DNA of 37,970 nt from Kiritimatiellia bacterium (GTDB taxonomy: Bacteria > Verrucomicrobiota > Kiritimatiellia > JAQICX01), in NCBI GenBank assembly GCA_027858345.1, contig JAQICX010000198.1, positions 1-37,970 of the forward strand, given 5' to 3'. Below the pieces are notes generated by a model that had not been told where the DNA came from, searched no databases, and saw only the letters and a list, made by a program, of their open reading frames with translations. The position numbers were made by a program, and so were the translations under genes. Shown in pieces: positions 32,901 through 37,970 of this stretch; position 1 is the stretch's first letter, and each line of letters starts with the position of its first letter.

Positions 32901-35900
32901 TGCGATACATTGTATGCTTTCTGCGAATGGAAAGTCACCATATAAGTGTTGTTGATAGAATTCAATAATATGAGCAAGGTCAAATGCTAGTATAGGATCA
33001 TCTTTGGGAATGCCTTGTTGTGATAGCTCTTTTAAGCATATTATTTTATCATATGCATCTGTATCTACATGTGATAAAGCTTTAATTGCGGCATTAAAGT
33101 AATATTTGCATTTAGACATCATATTCATATCTTTGAATAGATTTGCATGTTCCATATAAAGATCTGATTTTTCGGTAGCTGGAATTGTCAAGTCTTCTAT
33201 TATATTGGTATTACATAAGAGGTTGCTTACATGACTATGTAGATATTTGTTTGAAGCCATTCTCTTTGCAACACCTTGTCTGAGAATTATTTCCGTCACA
33301 GTATCTTTGGTCTCGTTAAAGCTATCAATCATTTCTTCTAAAAGTTTGTCTTTGTTGTCAAGAAAGTATATTGAGTCAGATAAAATAGTTATGAGATGCT
33401 TCAGAACATTTTTAAAAGTATAACTTCTTGTCTTATCAATGGCAAGCCTATTTATCTTATGACATATTTCTATGAATGTAGCATCTTCATGTTTGTCAGA
33501 TTTGTTAAATAAGGTATTAGCTCTATATTCATAAATAAGGAGAAATGCACAATAAAAACTATCAAACTCCTCTTTTCGTTTTTTTTGTGATTGGTTTAAA
33601 TTTTTTGTTGTTAAATTTGGGGGATATAGATCTGAAAAACTTAATACTGTATTTAACAATATAGCTTTTAGTGTTTTTGTTCTTAATCCAATATCTATAT
33701 ATGTTTTTCGTATAATATCATCATTTGTATGATGTATGTTTTTTTCTGGTAATTCTAAATCAATGTATTCTAATATTGTCAGTATTGATTTATTATTAAA
33801 TTTATTTGAGATAACAGAGATTTCACAAAAAGTTATTATGGCATTTAATAAATAATTCTCTGTAATCTTATCCTTTTCTAATAGTTTAATGATTTGAATT
33901 GAAACATTATTAAAGTTAAATAAATCTACGTCAAGGTATCTTGTTTTGTCAATTAGAAGTAATTGTGTGAGTAATGGTAGTTTTGTACATGAGACCCAAT
34001 CTAATGTTTTATCATGGATGTCACTTTGTAAGATATTGTCAAATAGTATATTTGACGCATTGAAAATAACTTCAAGGGGTCTCCATTGCTTTAGCCATCT
34101 ATATGCTTCATCAATACCTTGAATCCTGAGGATGGCCTCTGCTATATATGCTATATCTTGATCAGTGATTTGTTGAGAATCAAATATATTTGTTGTTTCA
34201 TTCTTTGATAAAATAATATCCTGATATCCTTTAGCCATTCCAATATGATATGTTGCCTTTGAAACTAAGTTAGTTCTTGAATATGTTGCAGCTAATAAAC
34301 AGTGGATATGCATTTTTTGATATGATTTAGTATGTAACTCTTCTAGTTTTTTTAATGAGCTTAGACCATCAATTGCAATAAATAAGTCGGTGTTTTGGAG
34401 GAGTAGGTTCTCAATATAATAGCTATTCTTTGATAATTCAGCAGTAATAAATATAAGCTTGAGAGTAGAAAGAATATCATTTGTTGAATTACAAGCTTTT
34501 AATGCCAATCTAGCCCGTTCTAGAGAAACTTCACGTATTATTATTGGTTCTTGAAAAGCTTCGATGTATTTCTCATTAATAACGACTTCTATGAGTTCCT
34601 TGTTTTTTCCTGAATTATACAAAGCTCCACCAAGATTTTTTGCTGCATATATGTTACTGTCAGCAACTTCCAAGAAAGAGTTTGCAATATTCTTATAGGT
34701 TGTATTACTTGAAGGATAAGTATCTCTGATATGGGTTTCAAAATCTTCATCTCTAAATGATAATGTTTCTGATTTCTCAGAGCAATTAACATATATCATA
34801 GGGCTAATATCTATTGATAAATCATGTATTTCATCTATGGATAGCGTTGTCGTTTTCTCTATAAAATCTATTGGTATGGGGCGAGGTAGGGAGATTATGT
34901 TGTTAAAAAACATTTTAATTTTTGTGGTACCTTCTGTTCCATATTGTTCTTTTGCTTGTTTTATTCTATCTTTAAATATATCTTTTAATGTTTTGCCATT
35001 TGGACCTAAGCTTTGAATGATATTTTTAAAAGATAAAGTGTTTGCATTCGCTAAAATATAAGACTGAACTCTTGGATTACCGTTGGTTAGTTTATGAAAT
35101 TTTTCTATATCAGTATCAGATAGATTTTTGTAATAAAATCTTAAATTTTGTTTTGTTTCTTTGTATTCAAATGAAGATAGTTCAATCATAATACTATCTT
35201 GCGGAAGGGGAATTGATTCGACTCTACATTTTCTTGTGGTAACGACAAGTCTAAAGTTCTCAATATTAGCTTCTTTCACTAAATCTTCTATAAAACTTAT
35301 ATGATTTTTTTCTCTAGCTGCAATAATGCTGTTGTCTGCTGCATCAATAATTAATATAAGAAGAGCTTCTGGATTTTGTTGTTTTAATATAGATATAGCT
35401 TGTTTGATTCTATCTTTCAATTCTCGGATAAGAATATAGTTTTCTTTGTTGTTATCAAGTAGGAATGGTGTTTGTAGTTTTTTTGCAAGTTCATTGGATA
35501 TTTGTAAGATGGCTTCTCTATGAAGATGTCTACAGTCTGAAGGATTAAGATATTCACCCGCACCATAACAGTCAAATAATATAACTTCTGAATTTTCTGA
35601 TACTGTTTGCCCGATAAGTCTTGATATGGTTGATTTGCCGCTACCTGCATCTCCAGTAATGCATATGGGTAGTCCTGTGTTGTTTTTTACAATAGTTTGA
35701 ATTATGCTCTTTAATTGTTTTCGTTCTATAATATTCTCAATTTGTGCAAATTTATTGTTTATAGGGAAAAGTCTGTCTAAATTGGTTCCAAGTTCCGCTA
35801 AAATATTATGCAGTTCAATCTTGTTTTCTTGTTGCTGAATAGCATCTGGAAGCATTTTTTTGCAAATCATTCTATATAAATGGTCGCTCTCATTTTGCCT

Positions 35901-36599
35901 GTAGATTCCTGATTGTTGTAAAGCCTCGGTAATCTTTATGGTGTGGTATAGACTCGAATTGGTGCCGCAATCATCAAAATTTATCAATCTAGTAAAGATT
36001 AAGAAATCGTTTAAGTTTAGTTTGGTTGCAGATTTTAATTTTTCTAATCTTATTTTATATTGGGGGTATTCTTTGTATATTGATGTTTTTCTGCCTTTTC
36101 TGGCAGCAAGGAGATTTTGAATATTTATTATAATCTTTTTTTGACTTGGGCTAATATTGCGGTTACTTATTAATTTTATAGAGACTTTTTTTAATATTTC
36201 ATCTGTTTTGTATTCTGTCGCAAATGTTTGGTAGATTTCTGCCAATCTATGTATCATTGAACCATCGGTTGAGCCTTGTTTTTTACCTTTATAAAGTTCT
36301 GAAAATGTAATGTTCTGTGTAGTTCTTCTTGTACTATATTTAAGCTGAGAGATTACAATTTTTTTTGCTGTGTTAAAATTATGTCCTCCAAAATATTCTG
36401 TTATATCAACACCAAGCAGTTTAGCTCCAGATGGGTCAATTTTTTTTGCATCTTTAGGTGTTATACCTTCAACCACAATAGATTTTAGACCATCATCTTC
36501 AAAATTCAATAAGTTGAACGATTTTCTGATTGTCCAAAGAACATGAAAGTCATCCCCAGCATTAGACTCAGGTGCTTCGGATATTGTTTTGGTTGTCAT
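29940..36599 (-). CDS. giant STAND ATPase with N-terminal Cap4/DUF4297-like nuclease (Avs3-like antiphage protein)
   Basis: The ~2,219-residue protein fits the AVAST/Avs layout: nuclease, STAND ATPase, long sensor. The N-terminal domain (about 8-260) begins ESNAGDDFHVLWTIRKSF and has E44 (VVEG), D65 (VDITEYF) and Q85-L-K87 (ISQLKYS), like the E/D...QxK site of Cap4/DUF4297 endonucleases. The ATPase (about 290-600) has Walker A GDAGSGKST at 316-324, Walker B LLILIIDAAD at 413-422 and a sensor VVTTRK at 452-457. The rest (about 600-2219) is helical repeats, expected to bind a phage protein. The start at 36599 follows a TGAGG; 36614 is the alternative. It is much AT-richer than the operon beside it, suggesting transfer. 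Related Avs proteins bind phage terminase or portal proteins, then cut DNA. Confidence 0.78.
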   Translation of the reverse strand: MTTKTISEAPESNAGDDFHVLWTIRKSFNLLNFEDDGLKSIVVEGITPKDAKKIDPSGAKLLGVDITEYFGGHNFNTAKKIVISQLKYSTRRTTQNITFSELYKGKKQGSTDGSMIHRLAEIYQTFATEYKTDEILKKVSIKLISNRNISPSQKKIIINIQNLLAARKGRKTSIYKEYPQYKIRLEKLKSATKLNLNDFLIFTRLINFDDCGTNSSLYHTIKITEALQQSGIYRQNESDHLYRMICKKMLPDAIQQQENKIELHNILAELGTNLDRLFPINNKFAQIENIIERKQLKSIIQTIVKNNTGLPICITGDAGSGKSTISRLIGQTVSENSEVILFDCYGAGEYLNPSDCRHLHREAILQISNELAKKLQTPFLLDNNKENYILIRELKDRIKQAISILKQQNPEALLILIIDAADNSIIAAREKNHISFIEDLVKEANIENFRLVVTTRKCRVESIPLPQDSIMIELSSFEYKETKQNLRFYYKNLSDTDIEKFHKLTNGNPRVQSYILANANTLSFKNIIQSLGPNGKTLKDIFKDRIKQAKEQYGTEGTTKIKMFFNNIISLPRPIPIDFIEKTTTLSIDEIHDLSIDISPMIYVNCSEKSETLSFRDEDFETHIRDTYPSSNTTYKNIANSFLEVADSNIYAAKNLGGALYNSGKNKELIEVVINEKYIEAFQEPIIIREVSLERARLALKACNSTNDILSTLKLIFITAELSKNSYYIENLLLQNTDLFIAIDGLSSLKKLEELHTKSYQKMHIHCLLAATYSRTNLVSKATYHIGMAKGYQDIILSKNETTNIFDSQQITDQDIAYIAEAILRIQGIDEAYRWLKQWRPLEVIFNASNILFDNILQSDIHDKTLDWVSCTKLPLLTQLLLIDKTRYLDVDLFNFNNVSIQIIKLLEKDKITENYLLNAIITFCEISVISNKFNNKSILTILEYIDLELPEKNIHHTNDDIIRKTYIDIGLRTKTLKAILLNTVLSFSDLYPPNLTTKNLNQSQKKRKEEFDSFYCAFLLIYEYRANTLFNKSDKHEDATFIEICHKINRLAIDKTRSYTFKNVLKHLITILSDSIYFLDNKDKLLEEMIDSFNETKDTVTEIILRQGVAKRMASNKYLHSHVSNLLCNTNIIEDLTIPATEKSDLYMEHANLFKDMNMMSKCKYYFNAAIKALSHVDTDAYDKIICLKELSQQGIPKDDPILAFDLAHIIEFYQQHLYGDFPFAESIQCIAHLDSASAFAIMCRWSHKNLIDITETILDILKITLDKGFINHHMGSSLLSLNTLYNETYIEYIQMLILRYDNEQDSQQKNIFITNTLNDIQRSCSSYNKKMVTDGIYQKVKNGRFLNTDLVNNFKTYNDFISEINQKEKNTYYKKTQEELKQESREKDLLKQKAKSIDTTSSDNINTALIEIQDDNTKLLDLQAIIFLSETMIICAPENHTKHLNALINTSQELLSYYCLKDALKDCFKEWRHDASVICWKNENFKTSFNIWTSSFYTDDDINYKRIKEFAEVFEVDDATLLPIIITFISDKLNNLNTTSLYSTITFMKNEIDRETNKKIISWVISKLSRVTPQNINRLASPMNTLETLTNTIRFSLGHPVKHVRWRSMYALKRMAHANESDIFDALLEKQDKTYCEQFQHSEYKYFWISSKLYLWICIAKLSSETPEQLYHLKEKIYNELLNEKLGHALILYFIKQTCINLHKHNNNMFSTDELKRVEEKLTSKLPTVQKERNYSRITHVPTHFNFSYLDTLPYWYENLGRLFNTGSDEVAKIADIIIKEQWGYIGNVQSDNHVMTDRSLTDNYKGTLPRVENLKTYYEYHAMHCAALKLLQTKSLVEVKDSWFERSWDDWIKSYALFWENTWIGELSHTVPLEKRFWVSDFDKHGKKWKDSFHNKDYDEVLDLTTKGNQKVLNLSGDYNIYFNDKYEHISISSALVSNKTANSLLKSLQTAESYRDYKLPSTREEQFEDENDTDFKLSGWLQHKTPPRSECLDKNDPYGNDYARNYISFGKQVNNIFKDIEYTKNNTRANLKSEKISDYFSWSSNMQNNKYFTEIASEGFVFKVDFNFLLDFLKKINMSLIVECIIQRTINGENYKYKCTKSNSQHLYLFAPNGDITTTTKTKNKLAKKIIELLRLESDNTLAIWQAHYIAELSFKVKSQKINTKKKKETAEYHKIIIELWYKNERYIEKTSPFEKMQDLVNLLSLIIQQKAITS

Positions 36600-36665
36600 A
36601 TTTGTTGGCCTCATTTGTTAAACTTCGTTAGTTGTCAAAATGTAAAAGATGTACTTTATTGAGTA

Positions 36666-37241
36666 TTAGTTCGCAATGGTTGAATTCGTTCCGTCATTTT
36701 GAGGAATATATCCTGTATGGAATGTAACTGCACCGTAGTGCCATTCTTTCCACTCAGACCAGTTCAAATGTTTAAGTGCATTAAGTATATGTTGGCTTTC
36801 TGAGCGAGGAGCAACAATACCGCCTTTCATTGTATCAAAAGAATTTCCTTCTAAGCAATGTTTCCATGAAAGCGGATGATTATTGAGATAGTATTTCAAC
36901 TGACCCGCTAGAACAATGCACCATGCAGCAACAGGTGTCGCTATGTCTCTGTTCGTTCTGAAGTTCTTTCGAATGTCAGCAATGTAGTCTGAAGTAGGGG
37001 TAGGGTGACGAAACCACATATGTTCTCGATTGTCATTGTCAATATTGGAACACTCTTTTGTAGATTTCAGTTCCCATATGGTTATCTTGAGTTTTTCTGA
37101 TATTGTAATAAGGTCAGGTTTTCTATGACCTGTAAAGCCTTGAATGTTTCTTGTTGGACTGTTTTGGCGCATTACAATGTTTCCGTGTTGTGTGAAATAG
37201 TTTGCGGTATAATTTTCTAATTTAGCAGCTTGACATGACAT
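36666..37241 (-). CDS. PD-(D/E)XK nuclease-like protein upstream of the STAND gene
   Basis: The 191-residue protein shows a PD-(D/E)XK pattern: P42-D43 (GHRKPDLITI) and E57-L-K59 (TIWELKST), spaced as in restriction-enzyme-like folds. It begins with an N-terminal helix region (KLENYTANYF) and ends with the HYGAVTFHTGYIPQND segment. I do not recognise the family further. It lies 51-66 bases before the STAND gene on the same strand and is likely cotranscribed with it. It may be a second effector, a regulator, or an unrelated passenger. The start at 37241 (MSCQAAK) is the first methionine in frame. Confidence 0.68.
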   Translation of the reverse strand: MSCQAAKLENYTANYFTQHGNIVMRQNSPTRNIQGFTGHRKPDLITISEKLKITIWELKSTKECSNIDNDNREHMWFRHPTPTSDYIADIRKNFRTNRDIATPVAAWCIVLAGQLKYYLNNHPLSWKHCLEGNSFDTMKGGIVAPRSESQHILNALKHLNWSEWKEWHYGAVTFHTGYIPQNDGTNSTIAN

Positions 37242-37386
37242 TGTATTCTCCTATTTAAAGTATGATTATTACTAAGGATTTTTGAAAAATAATATTTTTT
37301 GATATTAGTGATAATAATTTGATTAGTTTTTATGTCATCACTATATCAAAGGTCGTATGGGTTGTTCAACCTTATATTTAAATTCT

Positions 37387-37433
37387 GATAGGATTATTGC
37401 TTAGGTTTATAAGTGAAATTATGAATCCTATCG
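37387..37433 (-). terminator. inverted repeat in the gap between the PD-(D/E)XK gene and the edge genes
   Basis: GATAGGATT (37387-37395) and AATCCTATC (37425-37433) are perfect 9-base complements with a 29-base loop, just after the stop at 37445 of the minus-strand gene. No strong T-run follows, so it may be a terminator or a binding site. Confidence 0.35.
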
Positions 37434-37444
37434 TTATTTTTCCT

Positions 37445-37876
37445 TTATGCGTCGCGGTCTTCTCGGAGATATATGCGTATGTCGGAAGATGGTATGTTGA
37501 AAAAATCAAGCAACATCTGTATGTTTTTAATTAAGCCGTTAGATGAAAGATTGACTTCAGCGTAAAAGTCATTTACTGGGGTTGCAACCCGCAACGCATT
37601 TTCATCATGAGAAAATAGGGGACTTCCTCTTTTACTTATGAATTCTTCCGCAGCTGGTAGTTTTTTGAAAAGAGAATTGTCTTTTTCTTTTAAGAATTCC
37701 AGGACAAGCATATAGAGATGTTTCCATGTTTTTAGACCTTTAAATGCTTTGTTTTGCAAAACAAAACCGTATGGACGTTTGTAGGTGAAGTTTTCTTCAA
37801 GGCTATGAGCAATTTCTTTATTCAGTTCGGCAATTATTCGTCCTTTGCTACCCTGAAAATCGGATAAAACGTACAC
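37445..37876 (-). CDS. unknown protein, possibly the C-terminal part of a split gene
   Basis: The 143-residue frame begins with a GTG at 37876 and contains LKTWKHLYMLVLEFLKEKDN, the segment SPLFSHDENALRVATPVNDF and YAEVNLSSNGLIKNIQMLLD, ending in YLREDRDA. I do not recognise the family. The GTG overlaps the stop of the upstream frame by one base (TAGTG), and an AAGGA lies only 3 bases before it, which is too close for an efficient start. Either it is translationally coupled to the upstream gene or the two frames are parts of one gene broken by a frameshift. Confidence 0.5.
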   Translation of the reverse strand: MYVLSDFQGSKGRIIAELNKEIAHSLEENFTYKRPYGFVLQNKAFKGLKTWKHLYMLVLEFLKEKDNSLFKKLPAAEEFISKRGSPLFSHDENALRVATPVNDFYAEVNLSSNGLIKNIQMLLDFFNIPSSDIRIYLREDRDA

Positions 37877-37970
37877 TATTCCTTAAGCACTCCAAGATAC
37901 CTCAAGAACAACTTGTCACGGGCTATTGATTCAGTTGACCACCTGTAGTTTATTGACTGAGTCTGTACAT
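37876..37970 (-). CDS. C-terminal end of a gene running off the window
   Basis: The frame is open from the window edge and ends VLKE with TAG at 37878-37876. It reads YRWSTESIARDKLFLRYLG before that. The family is not recognised. Its last base is shared with the first codon of the next frame, so the two are coupled or belong to one broken gene. Confidence 0.4.
   Translation of the reverse strand, partial: VQTQSINYRWSTESIARDKLFLRYLGVLKE

Overview
The window is AT-rich bacterial DNA with short operons and a large accessory region. I place it tentatively in the PVC superphylum, perhaps Lentisphaerota or a relative. The reasons are a CPHC/CPSC zinc ribbon at the start of a long unknown protein (17439-19256), a 453-residue membrane-anchored protein of a kind I associate with that group, and non-coding repeats with cacggat and aagtgggaag phrases. 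No rRNA, tRNA or CRISPR array was seen, and the taxonomy is inference.

Layout. (1) 1-5730 is housekeeping: a beta-CASP metallo-beta-lactamase RNA hydrolase, a DtxR/MntR-like metal-dependent regulator, a homocysteine methyltransferase/methylenetetrahydrofolate reductase fusion, an oligopeptide ABC ATPase and a small NifU-like Fe-S protein. (2) 5730-22250 is an accessory island: Fic, HigBA, AbiEi/AbiEii, RhuM-PLD, a cupin, a YjzC-like protein, a HEPN/RES protein and an HNH nuclease. The spaces between them hold several families of non-coding repeats, two short inverted-repeat elements that each split a gene, and a 60-bp site with the features of an integron attC. (3) 22254-29485 is a seven-gene minus-strand operon: a membrane TPR-like protein, a radical SAM/SPASM enzyme and a complete branched-chain-amino-acid-type ABC transporter (LivK-H-M-G-F order). 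(4) 29940-37970 is a very AT-rich defence locus: a ~2,220-residue STAND ATPase with a Cap4/DUF4297-like nuclease domain at the N-terminus (Avs3-like architecture), a 191-residue PD-(D/E)XK protein just upstream, and two overlapping reading frames at the window edge.

The best-supported new observations are these. The elements at 6457-6768 and 8559-8750 share terminal inverted repeats and have 6-bp target duplications; removing each one with one duplication copy restores an intact reading frame. The attC-like site at 16815-16874 is oriented as expected for the cassette genes beside it. Three direct repeats punctuate the toxin-antitoxin modules. The SPASM enzyme plus Liv-type importer operon and the STAND plus PD-(D/E)XK pair are the best candidates for undescribed systems. 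All family names rest on motifs I could read and on memory of the families; no database search was done.
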